64,000 bases of DNA from Saccharomycodes ludwigii (taxonomy: Eukaryota; Ascomycota; Saccharomycetes; Saccharomycodales; Saccharomycodaceae), in the NCBI RefSeq assembly GCF_020623625.1, contig NC_060201.1:2284664-2348663 (forward strand), in the 5' to 3' direction. The translations under genes and the position numbers were made by a program. Under the pieces are notes generated by a model. The model made no database searches. It was not told the DNA's origin and worked only from the letters and a program-made list of their open reading frames with translations. Shown piece after piece: positions 15,406-28,100 of the stretch; the first letter of the stretch is position 1; each line of letters begins with the position of its first letter.

Positions 15406-17328
15406 ATTTTTGATTTTTGAACGCAGTGTAAAATATTGGTATACCACATGTTATTATGCTAATCTTGCTTAATATCATATGTTGCAATTTGTTTTCCGTT
15501 ACTTTTTTTTTTTGGTAACGAACAGAAAAAAACTTGCCCAAAGATTTAGTTACAAAAAAAAATACTACATTGTCTCAAAACAAATCTTTAAAAATATTCA
15601 TACAGATATTGTTACATTTTTAAGTAATAGCATTGTAATAACTATGTGAAAATATAAATACGAAGCAAAAAAAAAAAAAAAGTAACAACAAGGTATCCAT
15701 GAATGAGCTTATTCTTCTCAAGCAGAAGAAAACTAATTTCTTATCAAAAAAAATTTATTTGATCTTAGATATCTTTTTATTTTTAATGAGATATAAGATG
15801 GTAACATACGAACTTTTCTTTTTCCTCGTAATAAGCGTAGCTAGAGTATCGGATAATTCCAAGCGCTAATAAATTATCTAAATATAGATGCCAAAATCGG
15901 TACGATTGATACAATAATACTTCGGTATTCACTAAACGGACATTTTACCAGTGTTCGGACTTAGTACGAGTCTACGAGTGGAAAACTTAATAAGTTACTA
16001 AAAATATATATACAGGTGACAAATAAAAGAAAAAAATGGAACAGGCTGTAGAGAAAATATTTCGTTGCTAATGGATACAAGTATGACAATAATTTTGCTG
16101 GAATTTGTTACCAATAGTTTTAGCTCTTTGTTAAGCACCAGCCGTTAACATTATGAAAAGTAACAGATTAGTTATTAGTTATACTAATGCGATTAGATAT
16201 AGCTAATTTCATTACTTTTTTCACTTTTTAAGTTACAAATGGTTATTGTTAAACAACTATTACTCATGATAAAGATATTAAGAGCAAATTATTTGGACCC
16301 AAATAAAGTTTATTGTAGTTATGTTTTTAAAAAAGAGAAAGACTAAATATTTTGGAAAAATTGCAGATTCCACGAGCACCATAACCAACATCTTACCTTT
16401 TTTTTTTATCTGACATAATATTAAGGAAATTTTGCTAATACTATATTTTATTATACATTACTACCAATACACCAAGTTTAATACCTAAGTAATTATAAAA
16501 GAGAACTTTTACATGATTAGATTAGATTAATTCTATGATGTGATTCTTATTTTTACCTGATAAGATGACCAATATTGGAACAAACTTTAGATTTTATCAG
16601 CCATTTTTTTTTATGCATTAGTTGTTTTCTTTTTGAACATATACTAAAACAACTTTCTAGTAAATTTTTCTTTAAAAAAAAAAAGATCTTAATAGTCCAT
16701 GGGTTTCTATTTTTTTTTTTTTTTAGATACAACCTTTTACTTTTCACACTTGATGGATAAATCGAATACAATTTAGCTACTAAAGATATTGTTCATAATA
16801 ATGAAGATGTTGCAAAATTCCTGTTTTGCAAATGCGACCCATTCAATGCGATTTTTTTTTTAAGATAAAGGTATTTGCTAAAAAGATTAAATTAAACATT
16901 TTAAAATTTTGTTTTTAGATTTTGTTGATTGGAAGTAAAACGGAGAAGTGCTTACATTTTGAATTGGGAGTTAAGCAACTGTAGTATTATTTTTTTTTTT
17001 GGCCATAAAAAAAATTAATTCTTGGAAGATCCTATAGCCGTTTGTTTCGTAAGGGGGGACTTGAACAAATAATATGCTTTTAAGAAGAAAATCAAGAAAA
17101 AAAAAAAAAATACACAGCCATAGAAACATCCACGAACGGTTGAAATAAAAAACTTTTTTTTTTTCATAGCTTTACAGTAACAGACTTTGGAAACGTAACT
17201 GTAAGTTTATGTTACACGATGATTATATATATCTGGAAACATACTTAAATCAAAGTAACACAAACTAATCGCATATAATATCTTTATGTTACATATTCGT
17301 TATCTAAAAAAGGAAGCGAATTGATATC

Positions 17329-17360
<32 letters not shown>

Positions 17361-17579
17361 AAAAAAACAAAAAAAAAAAACAAAGCATTGAATTTGACTG
17401 AACATATCATCTTGTAAATATAGTAATATACAAACCATACATCTAATTCCACATACCAGAATATATATTTATATATATATATATATACAGGACGATAAAG
17501 CTAAAATGAAATCAAAATGATCAATCGAAAGTTTAAATTTCCTTTTCTATTCATTTAATATTAATTACAACAAATAAAA
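14859..17579. other. Divergent intergenic region, hexokinase-like / UNC93-like genes
   Basis: A 2.7-kb AT-rich stretch with no supported gene. It holds a TTC microsatellite near 14899-14917, a CA/TA microsatellite near 15008-15060, a T tract of about 30 near 15373-15402, A tracts near 17330-17354, and a TATA-like run near 17464-17487 about 100 bases before the next ATG. Short open frames here (for example on both strands around 16560-16770) are homopolymer-driven. Confidence 0.5.
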
Positions 17580-19205
17580 ATGCAAATCAAAAAGAAATCA
17601 AGATCTCAATTGTACTCAATGTCTGAAAATCAAGACCAAAATTCTACAAAGATAGAATTCCCAAGTAAAGAAGAAAGTTCTACAAAAATAGAATTTCCTA
17701 GTAAAGAAGAAAATAAAACCGCTATAGTGCTAGATGAATATGCAGATTCTGCCAGTACACATAGCTATCATGGCACTGCCTGGTACGATAAAAAATTAAT
17801 ACCTGGCATCCCTAGTTATTCATCTGGTCTTATTCAAGTGGTTTTATTATCTTTTGTCGCATTTCTATGCCCAGGATGTTTCAATGCTTTGTCCGGTTTA
17901 GGTGGTGCTGGTTTAAGTAGTGCAACATTGGCTAATAAAGCTAACATTGCTTTAAACTCAACTTTCTCTGTTGTTGGGTTTTTTTCTGGTACTTTTGTTA
18001 ACACATTTGGTGTAAAACCATCGTTGATTTTTGGTGGATCTGGTTATTGTATTTATGTCTTAGCTTTTTTATTACACAAAGTTTGTAACAAAAGCGATGC
18101 CCAAATTACTGCTGTGAATGGTTTTATTGTGTTTGCAGGTGCTTGGTTAGGTGTTTGCGCTGGTATGTTTTGGTGTGCACAAGGTGCTATTATGATGTCC
18201 TACCCAACAGAAAAGGCAAAGGGAAGGTATGTTTTCATGTTCTGGACTATTTTCAATTTGGGTGCCGTTATTGGTAGTTGTGTTCCCTTAGGCCAAAATA
18301 TGCACAACGAAAATGGGAGTTCTGTTGGTACTGGTACTTATGTTGCCTTTTTGGTATTGACTGCCTGTGGATTCATTTTAGCAATTTTTCTACTACCTAT
18401 CAAGAAAGTAAAGAGAAAAGATGGTTCCAAGATTATTACTCCAAAAAACCCCAAAATAAAAGAGGAAATGTCTGAATTATTCAAAGTTATGAAAAGGGAG
18501 CCTTGGATAGTGGGTCTCTTCCCCTTATTTTTTTCTTCTAACTGGTTCTACACTTACGAACAGTCAGACTTCAACACAACCAATTTTAACATCAGAACTA
18601 GAGCCTTGAATTCTTTATTATTTTGGTTAATGCAAATGTTTGGTGCCATGGTCATTGGGTGTCTATTAGATTTCAAAAAATTGTCAAGAAAAAGAAGAGC
18701 TTTGTATGGTTGGGCAGTTGTTTTTGGTGCTACCCACATTATTTGGGGATGTGGTTATATTTTTGCTAAAGATCACTATAGAGGGGCTGTTGTTTTAAAT
18801 CCTATTGATTTTACTGAAAGAAGATATATTGGTCCAATGTTTTTGTATATGTTTTATGGGTTTTTTGATGCATTATGGCAATGTTATTCATATTGGATTA
18901 TGGGTGCCTTAACAAACTCTTCAAGAAAATGTGCTATCTACACTGGTTATTACAAAGGTTTACAAAGTGCAGGCGCTGCTATTTCTTGGGCTATTGACAA
19001 TATGAACAAGCCATATCAGACAATGTTTGGTACTTCATGGGGATTATTAGCTGGCTCTATGGTTATCGCATTCCCAGTTTTATTTTATAAGGTTGAAGAA
19101 ACTACCGATATTAACAAAGATTTAGTCGGTATAAGCGCTGATTCTCCAACATATGATGATGTTTCTGAATATCAAACGCATGTTTCAGTGATTGATGAAG
19201 CTTAA
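17580..19205 (+). CDS. UNC93-like (DUF895) MFS membrane protein
   Basis: The product has 541 residues with about a dozen hydrophobic segments between residues 85 and 515, in the layout of the fungal UNC93-like branch of the major facilitator superfamily. Typical stretches include PGCFNALSGLGGAG, the ion-channel-regulator-type AGMFWCAQGAIMMSYP, the loop after TM6 rich in Lys, and FYTYEQSDFNTTNFNIRTR. The family is poorly characterised; transport substrate is unknown. The N-terminus (about 75 residues) is hydrophilic and contains a 12-residue tandem duplication (STKIEFPSKEE twice). Two ATGs are possible, at 17580 and at codon 14 (17619); the first gives a basic leader, the second begins MSENQD, a more usual yeast start. 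No signal peptide is seen. Confidence 0.9.
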   Translation: MQIKKKSRSQLYSMSENQDQNSTKIEFPSKEESSTKIEFPSKEENKTAIVLDEYADSASTHSYHGTAWYDKKLIPGIPSYSSGLIQVVLLSFVAFLCPGCFNALSGLGGAGLSSATLANKANIALNSTFSVVGFFSGTFVNTFGVKPSLIFGGSGYCIYVLAFLLHKVCNKSDAQITAVNGFIVFAGAWLGVCAGMFWCAQGAIMMSYPTEKAKGRYVFMFWTIFNLGAVIGSCVPLGQNMHNENGSSVGTGTYVAFLVLTACGFILAIFLLPIKKVKRKDGSKIITPKNPKIKEEMSELFKVMKREPWIVGLFPLFFSSNWFYTYEQSDFNTTNFNIRTRALNSLLFWLMQMFGAMVIGCLLDFKKLSRKRRALYGWAVVFGATHIIWGCGYIFAKDHYRGAVVLNPIDFTERRYIGPMFLYMFYGFFDALWQCYSYWIMGALTNSSRKCAIYTGYYKGLQSAGAAISWAIDNMNKPYQTMFGTSWGLLAGSMVIAFPVLFYKVEETTDINKDLVGISADSPTYDDVSEYQTHVSVIDEA

Positions 19206-20948
19206 AATGTTAGAATACATCAATTAATTTTATTATTAAATTTTCTTTTGTTTTTTTTTTTTTTTATTTTTTATTTTTATTTGTATTTTTTATTCACTTA
19301 TTTATTTATAAAATTAATTACCTACCATAGCTACCAAAAATATAATATAATTTTTGTTGGAATATAGAATTAAATACATTTGTAGTAAATCTAGAAAATC
19401 TTTAATCACAGAAATGATATTAAACGAAATGATATTAGACAAAATGAGAGGCCATTTCGTCGGAAAGAAATCGTTACTAGGGGGCGCGAATGAATACTAT
19501 ATGGGAAAACAAATATTTTTTTTTTCTTTGGACGGATATGCTACATAGATTCGGATTAACTAGAAGGAATATTAGTGAACTGCATCCCTTTAGGCTAGAG
19601 ACCGTGGTAAAAAAAAAAAAAAAAAAAGCTTGCTATTATAATTTAAAATTAACACTCAATACCTTAGATTCAGTAGTTTATTCAACATCAACAGCAAATA
19701 AGGAACCAACACAGTCGATAATCAATATCAAAATGGATTAGTGGGATGCTAAAATTGTATAAGCCTTTCGTAATAACAATGCAGATATATTCATAACTAT
19801 TTTTCTTTATTATTAAAATCAAAAGCTTATATACAAATTTAAACTAAGTTTCAATTACTAAGGATTATTGTTGGTGTGTGATAAACGATAGCGATTAAAC
19901 TTTGAGCTAGAACTAGTTACACGTTTACTTAGTCCATAACTGTGGGATAAAGAATGGAGCTGAATTACTAATAAAGCTTTTATATATATATTATTATTAA
20001 ACGGAAAATGAGTTTTATTTCTTGTCCGATGTACAGCTGATATTGTCTAACAATTTTTTCCCCCCTGTATATTCATAAGTGTGTAAGATAGTTGTGTATT
20101 AGACATTCAGTTTTTTTTTTCTTTTTTCAGATAAAAAATGGGTCTTTCTATGGTTGTTCCATCTTTCGATGGTGATTTATTGTGATTATTTTTTAATGAT
20201 AAAATTTACCTAGTAATTATAATTATATTTATACATATAAAATAGTAACAATCAACTCCAATTCAACATCGTGTTTTTAGATATTTCCACTTATCAAATA
20301 TATACATATGTATATATATATTTTAATCCATTACATATAATCAATAAGTTTTTTCAAAGATGTCCAAGTTTCTTATAGATTAGTTAGCGGTAGAAATGAA
20401 AAGACCAACTTGTGCCAGTAAACACCTACATTAGTCTTATGCAAAGTTACTGAAAATAAAAACCATTTTCCATATCTTTTATTTTAACACTTAAAATTGT
20501 CTTTATATTATTATTATTATTATTTTACTAGTGCAATAAAGTACCCATATTTCTTTTTTTTTTTCTTTTAATAAAAAAAATTCCGTAAAAATATCATATA
20601 CAACTCCAAAAATTAACACTACTTTCAGCCTTACAAAGTGTATTCTTTGTTACTGTATTTCCCATAGCATTGGGTGATTCTTATTAATATTTATGATATC
20701 TTGGGCTCAAAAAATTAACTCTCGCCCCAAACCATTATTTTTTCACCCAAAATTATTTACTTGATATCTACAATGCTTACCACTTCTAAACTAAGATCTT
20801 TACGATTTTTTTTTTTTTTAATATCCAACAATCTTATAAAACATGCAAAGCATCATTTTTACTTTTTCAATTTTTATACATTAATTAATTCTAAAAAAAA
20901 AAATTAGATTACGTAAATAAATAAATAAAATACTAGCTAGGCTGATAT
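19206..20948. other. Intergenic region after the UNC93-like gene
   Basis: 1.7 kb of AT-rich sequence between convergent genes. Small open frames near 19354-19741 contain homopolymer runs and show no recognisable domain, so they are not called. No RNA gene is seen. Confidence 0.5.
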
Positions 20949-21386
20949 TTAAAATGAAATAAAATACAATAAAAATAATAAACATAGCATTTTTTTATAA
21001 TTATTTTTCAAGAGACCAGCACTGTTTTTCTTGGATTTATCAGCTGGATAGGATGAATAATAAGTTTGACCACAACCATAAGCGTTGTCCAATGGAAACA
21101 AATTATTGTTTTCGATATTTGGAGAAATACTAACAATTGATGTCTGAGTAGTAAAATTTGCGTTACAAATAAATTGAATAGATGTAGAATTTAATGGAAT
21201 AATAATAGCAGTAGAATTAGCTACATCGCTAACGTTGGAATGAAACATGGTAAAATACGAATATGACAAACCACAGTAATAGGCATTTTTTAAACCTCCA
21301 AAGCTCGCATTAGGATATTCATATATAGAAATATTATTTGTACCACAATCAAAAGTACCCCCATAATTTGTAATATTAGTAGACAT
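20949..21386 (-). CDS. Orphan small glycoprotein-like ORF with hydrophobic C-terminus
   Basis: The product has 145 residues and I do not recognise it. What is visible: at least seven N-glycosylation sequons (NIT, NIS, NAS, NVS, NST, NFT), four cysteines with YxCG-like spacing (FDCG, YYCG, FICN, YGCG), Ser/Thr/Asn/Tyr-rich composition, and a C-terminal hydrophobic tail (MLCLLFLLYFISF) after a short basic stretch, as in GPI-anchor signals or tail anchors. No N-terminal signal peptide is present, which is at odds with a secreted glycoprotein. An A-rich leader precedes the ATG. Options are a real small cell-wall protein with an unseen upstream exon, a tail-anchored protein, or the 3' remnant of a larger adhesin. 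The nearby flocculin cluster makes the last attractive. Confidence 0.45.
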   Translation of the reverse strand: MSTNITNYGGTFDCGTNNISIYEYPNASFGGLKNAYYCGLSYSYFTMFHSNVSDVANSTAIIIPLNSTSIQFICNANFTTQTSIVSISPNIENNNLFPLDNAYGCGQTYYSSYPADKSKKNSAGLLKNNYKKMLCLLFLLYFISF

Positions 21387-21793
21387 GGTTTTTTCTTTTA
21401 CTTCTTTTTTTCAATATATATCTCACAAAAAGAAATATTATCCTTGGTTTCCTTTCTCTATAAAGTTATTGTACTTCGGTAATAAGTGGCTATTGTAACA
21501 TGTGGATCAACTACATTAAAAATGTCTGTAAGTATCAAATAACTATATATTTTCCGTTTAAGTAAAAGAACCGTTATTTTTAACTTTGAAATTTAGCCGT
21601 TCATATACAAAAATTATAGAATAAGTTTCTTGGAAAAAATAAAAATTTGGTAACCTAAAAATTACTTAGTTATGGCTGCTTCTAATATTAGAATACAATG
21701 GGGAAATAATAATTGCTCGTTGTATACTATCAATGTTGCATTATTAAAAGTGTATATAAATATATTTGCTCGTTGTATATTACTAACGCCACA

Positions 21794-21827
<34 letters not shown>

Positions 21828-24800
21828 TACGTAATTTGAACTATTGAAATATACGCAGATCTATTTTGTTAAAGATCTTCAACTACTTATTCATAAAAAA
21901 GGGTTACGCAAACTAAAAAAAAAGAAAAAAAGAAAAAAAATTTTCGCTTTTATTATTTTCGTAGATTACGTAAAAGAAGTTAATATCTAGAATTGACTAA
22001 TTTCATCCGTAAATTATATCAAGCAATCCAGATAACGCAGCCCCATGTAGAAATACTGCAGAAAAAAGTGGCCTTTGCTCGGACTATTACAAATATCTCG
22101 GTAGAAAAAAAACTAACAGCACATCAACTTCAGATCACCATGGCCCATTTTTTTTTTTTTTTTTTTTTATTTGCAGTCTAAAATCAATACATAACGTTTT
22201 AAGATCTTCACCATATTTACAACAAAAACAAATAAGTTATTAATGCTTCACAGTTACTTAAAATTTTCGTAGCAAAAATATGTATCTATTAATAATATTA
22301 ATATCACAAAATGATTTTATCTCTAAAAATCATCGCTATTAAAAAAGTTACAACAATCAGGAACTATTTTTGATATAAACTGACAACTGGTTTTGAAACT
22401 TTAGATAGGGGTTCGTCATGTACCTGCTGAGTTTGTAGGTAAGGGTCAAGGGGTAAAAAACAATTATTAATGAGTTAATTAAGAAGAAATTAAACAGTAT
22501 CTTTAAGAAATGGACGTTTACCATTAGAATATACTTTTAGAAAACAACTTTCATATCGTTGGAGAATATTTATCTCAGGAATTTTTTTTTATTCAGAGAA
22601 ACGGCTTTATCCTTTTGAATTCTGTGATAGCATCGACTTTTGCGTTTTACAGTTAAATAACAAAAAAAAAAGTAGAAAAACTTTGATGGTTGTAACAATA
22701 TCCAGGTATTTGGTTTTTCAAGAAGTGCTATATAGTTAGAGATAACAATTGGTCATTGTTACAATTATTATTTTTGTATTAACTTCCCTGTAATCTCATC
22801 TAATTGTCCCTTATTTTTTTTCCAGCGTGATTCACACTATATTCATTAAAACTAAGCAATTTTTGAGCACGAATATTCTCGGCATGAATAAAGCATATTG
22901 ATGGAACATTTAATATAAGTGGAAATAGCCTCTTTTTGTTTTTCTGATTATGATGGATGTATCATCCAGAAAAAAAGAACTAAAGATAAACTTAATAATT
23001 AAGTTTGATGACAGTTTCTAATATTTATTCGCAATCTCATTAATGTTTTTATTATTCACATATGACCGAATATAAGGAAAAAAAGCTAAACTTTTTCTTA
23101 CTGGAGAACAGCATAAGCAGGAAGGTCATTCGTATGTTTTTTGGATTCTCATTTAGTAAAAATAGCAAACTGAATATTTGTAAAAAAAATTTTTTTTAAA
23201 TATTTTATTGGATTGCCCATTTGTTATTTTTTTGAGAATAATTTGGTATATGCATATTTTATTTGTCTTTTCTAAAATTGATTAGATACTTTTACAGTTC
23301 GGTGTGATAATATATGTCTTTTGTTTGTTCAATTTGATGGTACTTGTGGACCTTTAGTTTTTAAATGGACCATTTATATTTCATCTATCCTTGATGTTAT
23401 AAAGGTCTCCAATACAGAACAATTACAACCCAACATTCCATTAACAATATACTTTCCAAAAAAAAAAATAGTATTTATAACTTCAGATTATTTTTGTTGA
23501 AGGTTATTATTGATTATTTTTTTCAAACTCTAAGAATGCTTCTTAAATCTTTCAAATAAGATTTTGGGAATAAAATAGGGAATTTGGAAATAGACAAAAA
23601 CCAAAATGAAATGCTACGCAGTAAATTAGTTGTACTATATTAATAACGGATATAACATACAATAGTAAAAATGGCATATCAATATTGAAAATAAAGTAGC
23701 TCGTTTAGTTGTTTAAGTTATTTTACATTTATTTTTAAGTTTATTGTCTAGAATGGAAATGCATAGCAAGTTAAGTGGAAGATTTATGTTTTATTAATTT
23801 TCATTGAAAAAATTTGCTTGCTTTTCATATTACTCAGTTGACTATATTTTTTTTATTTATTTCATTTCATTTATTGCTATTTTTATCATTATCATTATTA
23901 TTTTTTAAAAGGAACTATTTTTTTTGCTGATTGTATTATTTACAGCGTTGCTATTTATATTTTAAGCTTTCTGCTGATTTCTCTAACAAAACTATACTTC
24001 TATTTTCTCGATTGGGTGAACTGAAACGTTAGGGCAACGTATTTATTGACTTTCATTGTACTACACCCTAAAGTAGCAAGTTTTAAATTAATATTAAGAT
24101 TCATTAATTTGAAATTCCATGCTGATATTAAAACCATATACCAACTTTGTTTGTTTACCATTTAGATTTAATTGTATTTTTAAAGAATCACATTTTTGTT
24201 TTTGCATAGCTTTGTTAATATTGATGTTATTATTAGTATGATTGTTTCTTTGGCATTTCGAGATTTTTTGGTTGAGTTTCATGTTACGTGATTTTTAACA
24301 TTCAATTTAGAAAAATAAAACAATGGAATTATTGTAATAAATTTACAATCCCAATTACGTAATTTAAAAAATTTTTCCCGAAAGAATGTGTATTATATTG
24401 ATGTATTTTTTAATTTGCGTCATTTGTGAAATTTGTTCTAAGAAATATTTTTATATCCACGATGAGAAAATTAGCGTCACACTGTGAGTAAGATTATGTT
24501 ATCCACCTATTCCCTTTTTTTTTTTGTTATTGATTTAAAGATAATGGAAAACGCTTTGTACATTAGTTACTATTTACTTCAAATTTTTTTTTCCAACAAA
24601 AGGTAATGGTGATAAGCACATAAACCATAACTGATAATCCCTATTTTAAATTAGAAATTTCATAAAGAGGAAAAAAAACATTATAAAGACAACTAAAAAT
24701 GGAAAAAAAAAACAGGCCATATTAATTGGATAAACAAACTCGAAGAATAATGTGGGTTTTTGCAAAAAAAAAAAAAGGTATTTCAAAAATAAATCTATAT

Positions 24801-25177
24801 GTCCGAAATGAAACATTATAACTTATTCTGCACTTATAAAAAACATTGTTTAACCAGCGATTTCAAAAAGAAAAACAGTATCCTTTCTTCTAAGAAAAGA
24901 AAACAAAATGATTAGAATACATTAAAATTATTGATAATTTAAAACCAAAACTTTCCTTCAAAAAAAAAAAATGGATATAAATAAAAAATTTTTGAAGGAA
25001 AACATTTCGAAAACTCCTTGGAATATTTAAATGTGTATTAATATAAGTTTGATTATGTTTTTTTTTGCTCTGGTAAGATTTTTTTATTTTGACACATAAT
25101 AATTTTCCTTATCAGAGTTTCAGTAATTTATAAAATTGAATGCTAATAAAGGGCTAAGCTTTTCATAATTAATTGAT
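21387..25177. other. 3.8-kb region upstream of flocculin 1
   Basis: AT-rich sequence with many homopolymers (T tract near 21798-21822) and no supported gene on either strand. Small open frames (for example 21993-22181, 24094-24282) have no features. FLO-type genes often have unusually long promoters, so part of this may be regulatory; I see no specific operator. Confidence 0.45.
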
Positions 25178-28100
25178 ATGATGCGTTTAATATATGAACG
25201 TGGGGTTTTAATACTGCTACTATGCTTATTACACTTACATAGGGCAATTGAGGTTAAAGCAGATTCCGATACAGAAGATGCTTGTAATCCACTTACAGAT
25301 GCAACTCCCGGTTTTAAAGTAAGATGGTACAATTATGCTCTTGGTGATACAAGTTCTTTTACAAGTTTAGATTATATGGCTTACGGATACTATCAAAAGT
25401 CTACAGCTTATTATACAATGGACGGCGTGGAAACAATTGAATTTGAATCAGGGTTTCCATGCCAATATAATAAAAGGAATTCTGCCGACTATTTTATTTG
25501 TTATTGTGATGCTGAAGGTTCATCTAGTGGAGGTTGGACTTGTCCATGTGCCGAGTCTCCATATAGCAGCTCATATACATGCTATAATAGTCAGGCAGTT
25601 TCAGTATCTTTACCATTAGTTTATGACTATGATACTACTTTTACTAATTTTACCATGGAACTTACCGGTTACTTTTTAGCACCAGAAACCGGTTCTTATA
25701 CTTTCACCCTTGGAAATGTTGATGATTCAGCTGGCCTTCTGTTTGGTGAAAACGCTTTTACATGTTGTGAACAAAATAATATTACTGCTGCTACAACTGA
25801 TTTCTTTATAAATGCCATTAAAGGATGGAATTCAGGACAGGATGCTACAACTTCAGGTACAATGAACTTAATAGGTGGGTTCTATTACCCACTAAGACTT
25901 GTGTTTTCAAATGCTATATCTTATGCAAGTTTAGATTTTTCAGTAACTTTACCTGATGGAAATACAATAACTGATTTTGAAAATTATGTTTTCACCTTTG
26001 ATGAAGAAGAATCTTATTGTCCTGCCTATTCAACCACAACAGTTCCATGGACCGGGACATATACATCGACTTTCACAACAAAAGTTACCACTGCTACAGG
26101 ATCCAATGGTCAAACTACAACTTCCAACGTTATTTATGTAGAGACACCTGGTATTGAAACCAACTCAACTATAATAACTGGATGGACTGGGACTTATATA
26201 TCTACATACACAACTAGCGTATATACCACTACTGGTAGCAATGGGGTACCAACTACATCTACAATTATTTATGTGGAAACACCAGATGTTGATGCTTCGA
26301 CAACAACTACAACAGGATGGACTGGATCGTATATTAGTACTTATTCCACCAGTATATACACAGTAACAGGAACAGATGGAAATCCAACCACATCTACTAT
26401 TATCTACGTCGAAACACCAGATGTTGATGCCTCAATAACTACTACAACAGGATGGACTGGATCATACACATCTACCTATTCCACAAGTATATTCACCACA
26501 ACTGGTAATGATGTAAATCCAACTACATCTACAATCATCTACGTCGAAACACCAGATGTTGATGCCTCAATAACTACTACAACAGGATGGACTGGATCAT
26601 ACACATCTACCTATTCCACAAGTATATTCACCACAACCGGTAATGATGGAAATCCAACTACATCTACTATTATCTACGTCGAAACACCAGATGTTGATGC
26701 TTCAACCACTGTGATTACAGGATGGACTGGATCATACACATCTACCTATTCTACAAGTATATTCACCACAACTGGTAATGATGGAAATCCAACTACATCT
26801 ACCATTATCTACGTCGAAACACCAGATGTTGATGCTTCAACCACTGTGATTACAGGATGGACTGGATCATACACATCTACCTATTCTACAAGTATATTCA
26901 CCACAACCGGTAACGATGGTAATCCAACTACATCTACTATTATCTACGTCGAAACACCAGATGTTGATGCTTCAACAACAACTACAACAGGGTGGACTGG
27001 ATCATACATTACTACCTACTCTACCAGTATTTTCACCGTAACAGGAACAGATGGAAATCCAACCACATCTACTATTATCTACGTTGAGACACCAGATGTT
27101 GATGCTTCAACAACGACTACAACAGGATGGACTGGATCATACATTACTACCTACTCTACCAGTATTTTCTCCGTAACAGGAACAGATGGGAATCCAACCA
27201 CATCTACTATTATCTACGTTGAAACACCAGATATCAATAGATTAAGTACAACCACTATTGGTTGGGGTGGTGGTTTTACTAGTACCTTTTCAACCGAGAG
27301 ATTTATCGTTACCGGCAGTAATGGTATTCCTATTACTTCTACAATTATATATGTGGAAACACCAACGTTTGGATATTTCAATACTTCATCTAGTTCCACT
27401 GGTTCTTTCAGCTCTGCTAAAATACCTGGAAGTACGACCGAAGAAATGGTATCCACAGTTGTAACTTTATCGTCTGGCGATATTTCGAAAAGTATTCCTA
27501 TTGTTTCAACCTTGTTTTCTAGTACAAGTAGTTCCTTCGATTTTTCTAGCAGTTCTGAAAGTTATGCCTCATCGAGTTCGATAACAACTATTGCAAATCC
27601 TACAACTTCATCGCCAATAAGTTCAAGCAGTTCTACTTATAACTCATATAGCATTCCTGCAAGCAGTACATCATCAAGTTACATTACTAGTAGTACAGAT
27701 GTTACAACTTCATCATTATTAAGCTTTAGTTGTTTGGCCTACAACTCATTTAGCAGTGATACTATTGAAAGTTCTACTTATATTCCATATAGCAGTACTG
27801 AAACTTATACATCATCGAGTACTATTACAAATAGTATTACAGCTAGTACAAAATCATTACCATTAAGTATGAGTAGTTCCATCTATAGCTCATATAGTAG
27901 TGATATTGTTACAAGTTCTTTATCGTTAGGTTTTAGTAGTTATACCGATAGCTCCTATAGCAGTAGTATTGCAAGTTCTATTCATATTGTCTCTAGTAGT
28001 ACTGAAAGCTACACACCATCTAGTCCCGTTATATCTATTAGTACGGCTAGTACAATATCATTACCATTAAGCATGATTAGTTCAGCCTACAGCTCATTTA

